From Chlamydomonas sphaeroides (lineage: Eukaryota > Chlorophyta > Chlorophyceae > Chlamydomonadales > Chlamydomonadaceae), in contig BDDC01000047.1 in NCBI GenBank assembly GCA_001662425.1, positions 62,001-126,000 of the forward strand: 64,000 bases of DNA, in the 5' to 3' direction. A program made the translations under genes and the position numbers. Positions 22,901 to 34,223 of this stretch are shown here, one piece after another. Numbering within the stretch: position 1 is the first letter of the stretch; each line of letters begins with the position of its first letter. Under the pieces are notes generated by a model. The model was not told the origin of the DNA and searched no databases. It was given only the letters and a program-made list of their open reading frames with translations.

Positions 22901-25900
22901 AGGCACGGTACTTGAAGCCACGCGACCGACCAGCCCAGCACGCTCGCGATGGAGAAGCCCAGGCCATAGCAACAGCCAGCCGTCGCCTCGCCTGTCTGTC
23001 TCCAGGTCGCCCGTTCCGCTGTGCTCGTCGTACGGCCCGCCGCCGGCCGCGGGCGCCCAGTCGCAGCCCACGTCCACGAACCGCAGCCCGCCCGCGCCAC
23101 CGTCGCGGCCGCCACCACCGCTGCCCATCATCGTGTTTACTGCCACCACGCCCCCAGCACGAGCAACCTCTGCTGGCGCCGCACCATCTGCTGGCTCTGC
23201 GGCGCTCACGTTGCTGGCGGCTGCGGCTGCCGTCGAGCCTGCTGCCGCGGCATTCGGACCCAGGAATACTCTGCCTGCCTCAGGACCCGACTCTGGCCCC
23301 GACGGCCCCGACGGCCCCGACGGCCCCGACGGCCCCGACGGCCCCGACGGCCCCGACGGCCCCGGCAGCAGCAGCAGGTTGCGGGGCGCCACGTTCATGA
23401 GCACCAAGCCGGCGGCCAAGCAGTGCCGCGCCAGGCCCAGCACGTGGCCGCCGTCGCAGCAGTGGCCGTCGCCGTCGCCGCCGGGCAGCGCCGCCAGGCT
23501 GTGGGTGCGTGCGTGCGTAAGAACGCATGTCGGGCGGCAGGGGTCCAAGGGACGACTGGCGGGACTGGCGGGACTGGCGGGCTGGACTGGGTTTCGTGTG
23601 GGGACGGGGCTCGCGCGAGCTAGCGGCCAGTGTTCATCGCTCGGGGCCCATGTGTAGTAAGGTTTGAGTTCAGTGCTAGTACTCAGTCCATGCAAGTGCA
23701 TGCCCAGCTCACCTGTTGAGGAGGATGCCAGGCTCGTACGGACCGTACGACACCAGGGCCGTGGGGCCGTCCTCGCGCCACGCGTGGATGCCGTACAGTG
23801 AGCCCATGGGCCTGAGGGGTGGGCACCGGGTGCGGCATGCCGGTGGCCTGGTCGGTTACGGAGACGCTCGAGCCCCGAGTTCGGCCGGACCGCCCGGCCT
23901 ACATAGCCCTGGCCCGACCCGACCCGACCCGCAACGCCGCGACCCGCGGGCCGCTGCTGCCCGCGGCGCTCCAGCCGCGCGGGCCAGCAAGCACCGGCTG
24001 CCGGCTTTTAGCTAGCTACCTACCTACGCAGCGCGCTCCTGGTGGCATGCATGTACTTGCCATGGCCCTAGCCATGGCCTCAACCGCCCGCCCGCGCCAG
24101 CCACGCTCATGCCCCAGCAGGTCGTAAGCCCTGGCCCGCCGCGCGCATCCCCGCATCCACACAACCCCTGCCCTACTTGGGCATCGGTGGCGGGGGGCTG
24201 GCCGCCGGGCGCCGCAGCCGACGATGGCGGCGGCGGCGGCGGCGGCGGCAGTAGGTCGCGCAGGAAGGGCGCGCCGCGCAGCAGGCCCCACGCCGCCGCG
24301 GCCAGCTGGGCCAGGCTATCGCCGCCATCGCTCGGGCCGCCACCAGCAGCGCCGGTCGGGCCGTTGGCCGCGGTGGGTGTCGGCGGTGCCAGCAGCAGCG
24401 GGACCTCCAGATGGTCGCGGTGTGCGCAGCTCAAGTCGTAGTAGTGCTCCCGCCACTGCGCCTTGGCGGCGGCGTTGAACGCAGCCGCCGCGGCCGCAGC
24501 AGGCACGGCGATGGTGCCGCCGCCCGAGTCCTCCTTGGCGTCGGAGGCGCCCAGCAGGTGGCGGCAGTGGCGGCGCAGCGCGGTTGAAAGGTCCAGGAGG
24601 CCGAGCCGCAGGCAGGCGGCGGCGGGCAGCGGCGGCGCGCCGCTGTCGGCTCCCAGGACCACGGCCGGCGGCGCCGTCTGCGACTGTAGCCGCTGAAGCA
24701 CCGCCAGGAACCCCGCGTCAACGTCGTCGCCGCCGCCATCAGCCCCGCCGCCGTCTGCCCGGCGGCCGTCAGCCCCGCCGTCAGCCCCGCTGTCAGCCCC
24801 GCCGTCAGGACCAGTCGGCGGGCTGCCGGTGGCGGGCTGGCGGCGCCCCCGCGGCAGGCGCTTGTCGTCGTCCAGCACCCAGGCCACGGCGGTGGGCCGC
24901 AGGTGGGGGGGCACCTGCGCCGCCAGCAGCGCCGCCAGCAGGTGCTGCAGCAGCGTGCGGCTGGCGCCGATGGGCAGCGGGGCGCCGGGCGGCGCGGCCA
25001 GCACCTGCGCGTGGTCGCGTGTACCCTGCGGGTGGAAGTAAGCGGCAGGACGTTGGGGGCAAGGTACGTCAAGGCTAGCGAGTAGAAGGGCCCAGGCGCC
25101 ATCAGGCGAGCTGTCGTGGTTCCCATGCATGCGGGCAGCTTGCACGGGAGCAGGGACGGGCCGGTCGAGCCGACTGCAGCGAATAGGGTTGCAGAGCGAG
25201 GGAGAGCTAGGCGCTGAGGTGCCGTGTCCTTGCTGGCAGCTAGCTGCAGCGCTGCGAGCTGCTGGTGTGCCCCTGGCCCGGCCGGCGGCGGCACCTGCTT
25301 ACCTGCTGCGCCAAGTCAAGGGGCAGCGGCGGCTCCTCCGCCGCCGCCGCTCCGTCCCCTGTCGCCTCGGCCTCGCGCGCCGCCGCCGCCGCTGCCGCCG
25401 CCGCCGCGCCCTCCAGCACGGCGCGGCACAGTTCGGCCAGCTGCCCCCGCCGCACCAGGATGGCCTGCAGCCCCGCCGCCTGCGCCGCCTCCACCGCCGC
25501 CGCCAGGCCGGCGCCGCCGTCGGCGGCTCCGTTCTCCAGCACCAGCACCAGCAGCCCGCCCAGCAGCGCCGGCCCCGCGCCGCGCTGCAGGCCCGCCAGG
25601 TCGCGCAGCAGCGGTGCCGCCACGGCCGCGTCGTGCGAGGCAAGGCCGGCGAGCAGGATGAGCGGCGGCGGCGGCGCCGCCGCCGCCTGGGTGACGAGTT
25701 CCGGTGCCGTCGCGGTGCCAGCCGCGGCGGTGGCGGCGGCGGTGAGGGCGGGGGCGGTGTCAGCGTCGTCGTTGGCGCGACGCCAGCCGAGGCCTTCGAC
25801 AAGCAGCGCCCCGTCGTCGTCGCCGCTGCCGCCGTCGTGTCCAGAGATGTGCACCCCGAACAGCCGCTCCGCGCGCTGGCGGAAGGCGGCCGCCGTGGCG

Positions 25901-27991
25901 GTGTCCATGTCGGGGCGCCAGGTGGCTAGGAAGCGCCGCAGCCCCAGGGCCTTGGCGGCGGAGCCGGGCAGCGACAGCCGCGGCCGCGCGGCGGCGGCAG
26001 CGGGCGCGGAGCCGGCGGGGGCGTCGGAGGCGGCAGGCGCGGGCGGCTGACGGGCGCCGGGGGCGTAGTGGCGCACGGTGTGGACGCCGGTGGAGGCGGC
26101 GAGCGCGCCCTGCAGCGCGAGCCGCGCGCCCAGGTCCCTGCGCGAGCCGAGCAAGGGGCGCGCGTGCGGAGGGAGGGAGGGGCGTGACGGCTGCTGCGCG
26201 AGGGCGCCACGGGCCAGTGCATGCCGCGGTGCCGGACGCGCGGCCAGGGTAGCGGCGGCGGGGAGGGGCGGCACGCGCGCGGCTGGATGGCAGGGCGCCC
26301 CCGGTCGTGGCCCACCTACCTGTCGGTGGTGGCGGGGAGCCACTCGTTGAAGAGGCCGGCGTGCAGCGCCAGCGACAGGCGCGCAAAGAGGTTGGAGCCC
26401 TGCGGCCAGCCAACAGCGGCAAGGGAGGCGAGGCAGCGCTGCATCATGGCGCGAGGGGGCGGTCCCACGCGTAGCGCACTGGCAGCAGCCGGGAACGAAC
26501 CTGTCGCGGACCGCAGGGCGGAGGGAGCCCCTCCCTCGGAGGCTTACTTGAACTTCCTTGAAAGACCAATATCGAATGTCGTAGTGCCTATGCAAACTTA
26601 CATCAGAGCTACAATAAGAATGATTCAATCAATAAGGCAACACGCGCGTCACCTGCAGCCCGGGGTTGCCGGTCAAGAAGGACTGCAGCTCCAGCGGCCC
26701 CTCAGGCAGCAGCGGCTGCGGCCTGGCGTCCGCGGTGCCCGCGGCGGCGAGGCCGTGTCCTCCGTCTCCTCCTCCGACGTCGCCGTCATTGCCGTCTCCC
26801 TCGATGCGCAGCAGCCCCGACACCGCCAGGCCGGCACCCGGTCAGCGACTGGCTGCGGCCAGGCAGGCCTCCAGGTGGTTGGGCGCCCACGCGTCGTCGT
26901 CATCTGGGGCGGGCGGGCAGGGCGCGGGCGGTGGGCGTTGCTTGCTTTGCTTAGGCAGGGCGGCGCCAAGCATGGGGGCGAGGTATCGATCAATAAGAGC
27001 TGCGGGGACGCAGCAACGAGCTTGGTGGCGTGCGTGGACCGCCGCAGGCCTGCGCCATCGCGAGCGAGCGCAGGGGCTCGGTGAGACGCCCCCCCGGCAG
27101 GGCCCGCATACGGGTGCGGCAGGTAGGCGGCCGCCGGCTCCCTACCTCGACAGCAACGAACCAGGCCGCACACACAAACACCGGTTGTCCCGCCCCCTCA
27201 CCAAGCACCGCCACCCAGGTGTGGTGCAGGCGCAGCTGCAGGAGTTGACCGCGGCCATCCTCAGCGGCTGCGCCGCCGCCAGCAGCGCCGCCGTCGCCCG
27301 CCGGCGCGACCGCACCCCGGCGGGGCTCGCCGCGGTCCAGCTGGTGGGCCGCTAGCGTGGGCCGCAGGGGAGCGCGAAGGGCGGCCCCAGCAGGGGAAGG
27401 AGCACTTGGTAGCGCGTCGGAAGGGGATTGCGGGCCGGCAAGCGTAGTCGTCATGACGGACTCGGCGATGGCGAGGAGGCCCGAGTTCCAGGCGCCGGAC
27501 GCGCCACGGGAGAGGGCGTTGGGCAGGTAGTGGATGAGGGGCGCGCCGCGGCGGAGGTCATCGCGGCTGGCGGCGATGATGGCGTTGTGGAGTCGGGTGC
27601 GGCTGAGGTTGTGGTCGCGATGTGCGGCTTGCTGGGGAAGGCAGGGGCGCGCGCGGGCGGTGGAGAAAGGCACGCGTTGGCATGGACATCAGCGAAGGTT
27701 GGCACTACGGCCAGTCGTGGTAGTGACACGAATTGTGAGGTTTGATATGCCACGATATAGTCCCTGCTGTGGCGGCTGCTATGATCTCACCGTTGAGTCG
27801 TCGACTAGCACGATGGCTGCGGGCGGGATGCTCTGAGCGAGGATGGTGGGAAGGCACCGGTCCCACAGCAGTCGCGACCGGTCGCACGTGGCTACCAAAG
27901 CGAACACAGCCGGAAGCTGCGGCGAAGGCGATACAGGTGGCAGAGGGGGCTCGGGCCCGTCGGCGGCGGTGTGCCCGGTCGCCATTCGCAT
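15963..27991 (-). CDS. Giant glycosyltransferase / kinase-like / methyltransferase / SLOG fusion protein
   Basis: Twenty-three exons close to 2,549 residues plus TGA: 27991-27791, 27631-27202, 26903-26653, 26399-26320, 26137-25303, 25025-24177, 24067-24024, 23811-23713, 23498-22992, 22864-22602, 22440-22250, 22070-21145, 20996-20732, 20475-20255, 20085-19959, 19724-18903, 18599-18466, 18274-18196, 18038-17914, 17758-17602, 17337-16825, 16644-16413, 16261-15963. Residues ~25-330 are a GT2-type glycosyltransferase ([37 protein letters not shown]). Residues ~400-860 resemble a second sugar-transferase fold ([20 protein letters not shown]). A kinase-like region, a class I methyltransferase, a third GT-like part ([35 protein letters not shown]) and a SLOG domain follow. 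Start: ATG at 27991, 25 codons before the first motif. Exon 3 has an in-frame TGA (26844-26842, codon 231). One GC-AG intron follows exon 9. Several motifs resemble bacterial multidomain glycosyltransferases as I remember them, so bacterial origin is possible. Substrate unknown; no signal peptide, so probably cytosolic. Confidence 0.78.
21145..22440 (-). other. SAM-dependent methyltransferase domain of the fusion protein
   Basis: Two exons (22440-22250 and 22070-21145) encode a class I methyltransferase: motif [16 protein letters not shown], an acidic strand end GCDPH, and [13 protein letters not shown] followed by [10 protein letters not shown]. The C-terminal half is broken by Gly/Ala/Pro-rich inserts between about 21900 and 21250. 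Confidence 0.75.
22602..24067 (-). other. Kinase-like (phosphotransferase-fold) region of the fusion protein
   Basis: Exons at 24067-24024, 23811-23713, 23498-22992 and 22864-22602. [14 protein letters not shown] looks like a kinase/APH catalytic loop (H-x-D-x-x-x-x-N type) with Asn in place of the catalytic Asp, and LRFVDVG looks like a DFG-type metal loop. A Gly-Pro-Ser repeat and a long insert separate them. The substituted loop suggests a weak or dead kinase; the fold call is an inference. Confidence 0.5.
23295..23366. repeat. Nine-bp tandem repeat encoding Gly-Pro-Ser
   Basis: Seven perfect GGCCCCGAC units (23295-23357) and one altered unit. On the minus strand they encode a collagen-like (Gly-Pro-Ser)n run inside the kinase-like region of the fusion protein. 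Being a multiple of three, the array can change length without breaking the frame. Confidence 0.9.
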
Positions 27992-29608
27992 GGCGCGACG
28001 ATGAGCGGAATCTGCGCAGCGATCTGCGTTGAACGCGAACAAGATAGCATTGTCACGCGCATTTGTCAGTCACTCGCAGCAAGGCGAGACTCCCGGGGAC
28101 GCTTTGAACGTGGACCGGCTAAGCGGCGGCGGAGCAATGGCGGGCTCTAGACGCACCTGCGGTCCGCTCGACACCGGAGAGCACCAACGACCAACGGCGC
28201 GCTGGGGCAAAGAGCTACTTGACGATGCGTATGTCCCAGTGGTGAGGGTTCCGGTGAACCTCGACAGTCATGACCTTGACCGATGAGCCCAGGTTACAGC
28301 GGCGGCTGGGGTTTACCGGCGTGTCGCTAGGAAGAATTGCGACTTGCACGGTCAGCGACGCCACTTCGCTCTTGATATAGGGCCCTCCTTGATGTGGGCC
28401 AATCCACCCGTGGCCCCATGGCTGTATTCACCCGTGACGACCCGTGACAGCCGGGCCCTGTCAGCAGCAGGCAGGTGTAGTCCCGACTAGGAGGTAGTCA
28501 GAAGTACCGAGTTGAGCGACGCAAGCGGTTTACAACGTAGCGGTGCTGATCGGCCAGAGATGCCGTACACCTTATTATCGGCGCGTGCCCAGACACGGAC
28601 CCACGGGCCAGTTGCTTGCCCGTGACCGTGACAACCCGGGGCACATGGACAGAAGCCCCGGCACGACCCCATACGGGTCATGCCCCCCGCGGACCCCAGC
28701 AGAATGAGCCTGTAGCAGAGACGGAGAGCGGATACCACAGCAGGCGATTGCGCTGCGCCGACCTGCTCGCGGTCCCACCCCTGGCCCCAACTCCTACGGC
28801 GTCAGCAATGTTGTCCGCCGCCCCGCCCCGCCCACCTGCTCCTGGGCATGGCTAACTGGCTATATATGTGCTGTACGCGCTGACGCCGCATACAAGATAT
28901 ACTAGATAACGCGTGATACGCCCAGCCATACGCGTCATTATAAGTTCCGGGCTAGCTCCCCGCCGCCGCACTTCACGGGCGCAAGGTGCGTGCGCATGTA
29001 TGTATGAGTTCGGTCCAAGTTAGTTGACGCGGGGTCGTGGGACGTGCCGTTCAGGTAGGTAGGGCCAGCGAACACGCGAAACACTTTTGGCACAGTTTGT
29101 GCGTGCGGAGTTGCTTGCGGGCTTTGGAGCGGCCGTTGCTTTCTGGGAGCCTGAGAGCAACCGCAGCGAGCACGGTTGCAACCGCTGCGCCGCGGACGGG
29201 CCGATAGCCTGCCTGCTGCACTCGCTCGCTCGCTGCAGCCAGGCCCCTCGCTCTCGGCCTTCGCTGCCCCGTGCACCCTACCCTGCGCTGCCTAGCAGCT
29301 TAGCGCACGGCCGCACGAGAGCGGCTGCTGAGCTCGGCAGGTGTGCGCCTCGCGGCGCGCGGCGGGTGCATGGCGGGTCGCAGCTAGCGGGGGCATCGAA
29401 TCGGCATCATCGACACGGCCGTTACGGGACCGGCCCCTCCCGCTGGGTATAAGACGCACCACCCTATAGCAGTCCGCACAGCTTACCCCCACATCGATCC
29501 ATTCCTGCCTCTGCAAGGACGGAGCCGAGGCGTATCGAGCCAGCGCGCAGCTTAGCGCCGCCCGCCGTACCCATCCGCTTGCGTGAGCCTCACGCAAGCT
29601 ATCGAGCC
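27992..29608. other. Divergent intergenic region
   Basis: 1.6 kb between the starts of the fusion gene (-) and the secreted-protein gene (+). It contains short imperfect CCCGTGAC-type repeats around 28428-28450 and an AT-rich patch (GGCTATATATG) near 28858. No exon was recognised. Confidence 0.5.
29448..29454 (+). promoter_or_regulatory. Possible TATA element
   Basis: TATAAGA lies in GC-rich DNA about 155 bp upstream of the ATG at 29609, a plausible distance for a TATA box plus a 5' UTR of ~120 bp. Position and composition are the only support. Confidence 0.35.
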
Positions 29609-32600
29609 ATGGCAGCAACCCGGCAACTTTGCCTGGTGGCGGCGCTGCTTGCGGCGCTGCTGGCGGCGGCCGCCTGTCCCTCCCGCGCCTCGGCGGCCGG
29701 CCGCATGCTGCTGACCGCAAAGGGCGACGCCAAGAAGGGTGCGTGAGTGAGTGCGTGCGGCGGGCAGCAGGTTTCGTGCTATTCGTGCAAGCGGACGGCC
29801 TGCTATGATCGATGCTGCTTAGCGCGCCCCCCGGCGACGACCCCAGCCGTGCGTGCCAGCTGCAGCCGCGCATGCATGCGGCGCTGCCACTCGCCGGGTC
29901 GCCTGCCTCGCACGTACGGCGGCACTTGAAACTCAGAACGCTTGGACCGGACCGCCAGGAGACCGGCTTAGCTTCGGCCCCAAGATGAGATCCCGCGCGC
30001 ATCTCGCCATCCGTGCGTTGCACCACCGTACCTCGGCCGCCGTGCCTGCCGCCAATTGCTTCACCGAACCCATCCGCACCATGCAGACGGTGATGACGGC
30101 CGCAACGGCGGCGGCAAGGGCAAGGGCGAGGGCGAGGGCGATCGCGGCATGTGCGGGCTGCTGGACGTGGGCGGCCTGCACATCCTGAATCCCGAGGGCA
30201 ACACGGAGGCCTACCGCCAGGCCCACGTGACGTACTGGCGGTAAGTATGGGTGTGTGTAGAGGTTCCGAGGGCAGGCAGGCAGGATGATGCGAGCAGACG
30301 GGGCGTAGGGGCCGCCGCCGCCCGCGCGAGAGCGTTAGCCTGGGGCCGTGGGTGTGTGGGGCTCTTCTTTGGGATGCGCACAGCGGCAGCAGGGTGCGGC
30401 TGGGCGCCCGCAGGCCCCGCTCGTGCATGAGCGTTCATGACCCTGCATACATGCTGCCCACTGCACCGACCGCGCTCTGCATCCCTGCCTGGGCGGGGTT
30501 GACCTCGCTCGCTGACGGCGGCTCCCGCCACCCGCCCCTGCTGCGAGCACTAACACGTCGCACGCGTACACGCGCACCCTAGCTCCTGCTGCCCACATCA
30601 CCCCGACGAGCGACCCACCCTTGCTTCCCCGTGCTAGCTAGCTCCTGCATGCATGCCTTACATCCTGCTGCCGCCCTCCTGCTGCCCCGCCCTCGCTCGC
30701 GCCGCCAGGACTGTGATGGCGCTGCCATTCGACGTCACGCCCGTAAAACCCGAGAACAACGCCCGCAGCTGCCCTCGGGTGCCGTCTATCTTCCTGCCCG
30801 CGCGCAGCAAGGTGTGACCAGTAGTGTGAAGTCGGCCCCGCAAGGTACCACGCGCGCATTTATCGTCCGTCCATCCCCTCAGCGGCCCGCCGTCCGGCCC
30901 ACCTACCTGCCTCTTGCCCGCCGCCCGCCAGCATGCTCTGCGCCTCCACGCACGCACCCATTCCACTCACCAGGAGGCCCCTGCTGCCCATATGGCCGCC
31001 TGCATGCTCGCCATGCATGCCCGCCTGCTATCTAACGCTGCCCCTACCTTCCCCTGCGTGCCTGACCCCATGTCACTCGGCGCCAGCCCACATACCTGGT
31101 CACGGGCAGCTTCTTCGGCGCTGCCACTCAGCTACCCATCAAGCGCACCTGCACCATCCCAGCCGGCGCCCAAGTCATACTCAACATTGCCAACGACGCC
31201 GAGTGGTACGTACGATATGTTTGTTTGGTCGTGGCGGGCCCAAGCCAGCGGCTGCGTCGGCCGGCGCATGCATGTAGCATAGCACGCGCGCGCGGCATCA
31301 AAAGCAGCCGCACACATACACATCTACCCACCAGCAGCAGCAGCCCCCAGCCCGGATCTATCTGGCTGCTCATCACACACGTTGAATCATGTTCGACGTA
31401 TGAGGATAGCCCTATTTATCTGCCACTGCTGAATGGATGGGCTCATGACCGCCGCTCGCTCGCATTGCCCGCACGCACCGCGCCGACCGCCGCAGGCGCG
31501 CTCCTCCCATCGACTACACGCAGTCCTCGGCGGCCTTCATCGACCCCTACGTGCAGCTCACAGGCACCTCCGTCCTCAGCCTGGCGCAGGCCTACACCAC
31601 GGTGCGTGCGCGTCGTGTCCGTGTCGCCGTCTGCTGCATGCGTTGCTTGGACGGTTACAGAATACACCCGGAGCAATTTTTTAACGCCAGCAGCAGTTTG
31701 CTTGACAGAGCGAGAGCGCGATCTATGCGCCGCAGTATCCAGTAGGGTAGAGGACTCGGGCCTGCTTGCCAGTACGCTGGGGACGGCGGGAGGGGGAAAC
31801 CCGCCGCCGGAGAGGGGAGATACATACCGGTCGAGGGCGGGGCCCCTCTTGCCCTGTCGCCAGTTGGGCAGGAAGCTAGGCGCACACACGCCTACCTGCC
31901 GGCGGCGGCCTGCGGCGTGCAACGCGCTGCTGCCCACCCGCCTCGCCCCGCCCGCTGCACCCCTACCTCGCTCCGTCCTACGCGCACTCCCAGGGGGAAC
32001 GAACGAAGCCCCTGCACCCACCGCGCCCGCCACACTACATTCCCCGCTACGCCGCCCTACTCACGTTTCTGTCCTTCCCCGCCCGCCGACTGCGCACGCG
32101 CGCCGCCGCCTGCGGCTGCCACCCCTACCCTTTCATTCCGTCCCTGCGGCTCGGCAGCTGGACGCGGACGACTGCGTGTCGGTCACCCTCAACGGCAGGC
32201 GCCTGACGGACGTGGCCCGCTTCTACCACGTCGGCAAGTTCGTGAGCGGTAAGCTGCGCCGGGTCGATTGGGATGCCTGCCTAGCTAGCCTAGCCTGCAG
32301 CCTACTGTCTGCTGCAAGTCTCGTCCCACGCGCGCGCGGCTGCAGTGCCAGGGGATTGCGCGAGGACGGAGGCCCCTATCTAGCCACAGCGGCCCTGCCT
32401 GCCGCTGCGTGCTACCTACTATTGCTACTGAAGCTTGCACGGTGCCCCCGCTCGCTGGCTGCCATGCATTACTTAGGCAACTTTATTTTACAGCTGGCGT
32501 GCGTTGTTGCTTCGCCGTGTCTAGCAGCAGCCTGCTGCTGCAATATGCCATGGCTGGGCAAGCAACCCGGTCCCCGCAAGCGCCCGCTGCTGCCCATCGC

Positions 32601-33507
32601 TACTGCCCCCGTCCTCGTCTTACTTGGATGACAGACATGGACATCAGCGCTGGCTTCTTCGAGGCGGTAGCCAAGGTCAACCAGATCCCGATCGACCCCA
32701 GCAACGAGGACCAAGCGGACCTCCTGGCCCGGGGCATCCAAAACACCGGTGCGTGCGTGCGTGCGGGTCCAGCAGCTGGCTGGATCCTGGATGTGTTAGA
32801 TCGATGGGTCATCCTGTGTATCCTGTGGAGGTCATGCATGCTTGGGTATGCATGCTTGGGTGGAATGCCATGCATGCATGCGTGTCTCGGCATGTCTTGC
32901 AGCGCGCGGCTACAGCAGCAACAGCTCATCAAAGCATGCACTATCGCACCTCCTGAACATTGTGCTCTCCCGCCGATCGCCGGCATTTCCTATGAATGAA
33001 GATTTTGGAGATGCCGGCTGGTACCTCCTCTTCCCCAAGGGCTTCCCCAAAGGAAAGCAAACGCTGTCGTTTGGCTTCAGCGCCTGCACCATCCCCAGCA
33101 ACGACCCCGGCCGTCAGTTCTGGCGCTTTGGGACCAACACCCTCACGGGTAAGCCAGGGGGCGCGCTGGGCCAAAAGAACGGGCGGGGCAGGAGGGCGAG
33201 AGAACAAAGTAGCTAGGCTAGCTTGAGCCGCGCACTGGCTGGCTGGCGATGTGCGCGCATGCAGAACCACTGTGCTACATGCTTCTACTGTCCTGGCCCA
33301 GCCGATAGCGTGCGTGCGGACGGAACACAATTGGCCTTGCATGATTCCCTACCGCTGATGTATAGCGTGACCGCTTGCTTGCTTGTGGCCTTCCCCGCCG
33401 CAGGCGAATGCTTCCCCGACCCAGAGCGCTGCCGTGGCGACTTGGTCAACGTAGGGGGCGGTGAGCTGCCGGACGTACAGTGGCAGTACGAGATCACGGT
33501 TGTGTAG
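29609..33507 (+). CDS. Secreted protein of unknown function, 355 residues
   Basis: Nine exons close exactly: 29609-29738, 30087-30240, 30709-30811, 31087-31205, 31496-31601, 32158-32248, 32635-32748, 33002-33148 and 33404-33507 (TAG). The protein starts with a signal peptide ([20 protein letters not shown]) ending near SRASAAG, then a Gly/Lys-rich spacer. The body has strings such as YLVTGSFFGAATQLP, RTCTIPAGAQVILNI, DADDCVSVTLNGRRL and WYLLFPKGFPKGKQTLSFGF. The TGSFFG...RTCTIPAG pattern recalls a family of secreted proteins of unknown function that I associate with bacteria; this is memory, not a search. No catalytic residues can be named and no membrane anchor was seen. The last two exons are copied downstream at 35047-35461. 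Model strong, function unknown. Confidence 0.8.
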
Positions 33508-33881
33508 GTCCGCTGGCGGAAGCCTAAAAGATCAGCTTCCTTGCTGCTGCTAGCTGGTGAATGCGTTTCATGATGGATGCATGGTATGGTAGTAAGGCGT
33601 GGAATTCCTACCTGTGAGCACTCGTAGTGTTGCTGATTGCGGATTCGGACGTGGTTGGACATACCGCTGCTGCATGCAGAGAAAAGCATAAGGTAGCATG
33701 TGCGTGTCGGTGCTGGTTGTTGAAGTGTGCGTGAATGTTGTTAGCCGATCGATCTACTCTTAGCAACGGGCATGCAGCGCAATAAGCAATCCGGCATGCA
33801 GACTCGGCCAGGGCCCGCCCTGGCTGGTCGACGGACATACTGGTAAAGCTTACTTTGTATCATCAGCAGCCATAATTATAC

Positions 33882-33886
33882 TGTAA
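33882..33886 (+). terminator. Possible polyadenylation signal TGTAA
   Basis: TGTAA is the usual chlorophyte polyadenylation motif. This copy lies about 375 bp after the stop codon at 33507. The distance is plausible but the short motif occurs by chance. Confidence 0.3.
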
Positions 33887-33935
33887 CGCCGGTTGTCAGG
33901 CAATCCACAGAAGTTCGCGCCACAAGTACATGCTG

Positions 33936-34223
33936 CCATTGAGGCTGGCTTGGATGCGCCCTGCCTGATCGCGTCCCATGGCCAACCTGGCACATGCGCA
34001 GCACGCACCGCCTAGCAGGCAGGTGGATGGAGCGAGGGACGCCCGACAATGCATGCAATTTCGCATCCCAGCTGCCGTGACAGGGCACGTTTATTTGGGC
34101 GAAGTAAGAGAGTCTTGCATCAGCATATGTGGGGTCAGGGCATCATCTGGGCGCCTTGTGCACATCGGCATGTCCGTTATGACAGCCGCAGCCGTGCTGC
34201 CGGGGTCGCCAGATAAGTTCCAG
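33936..34223 (+). repeat. Interspersed repeat, copy 1
   Basis: Diverged match to 37790-38045 in the same orientation. Shared blocks include GTCCCATGGCCAACCTGGC, a GAGAGTCTTGCATCAGCATA-like block and GTCCGTTATGACAGC. No coding capacity or terminal repeats were seen; it may be a fragment of a non-autonomous element. Confidence 0.65.

Noticed and set aside
24100..24180. Exon reading [19 protein letters not shown]
   Set aside because: It cannot join exon 6 or exon 8 in a consistent phase; the 44-bp exon at 24067-24024 closes both junctions.
26842..26844. Selenocysteine reading of the in-frame TGA
   Set aside because: The site is not a redox Cys position in glycosyltransferases and neighbouring residues show no selenoprotein context.
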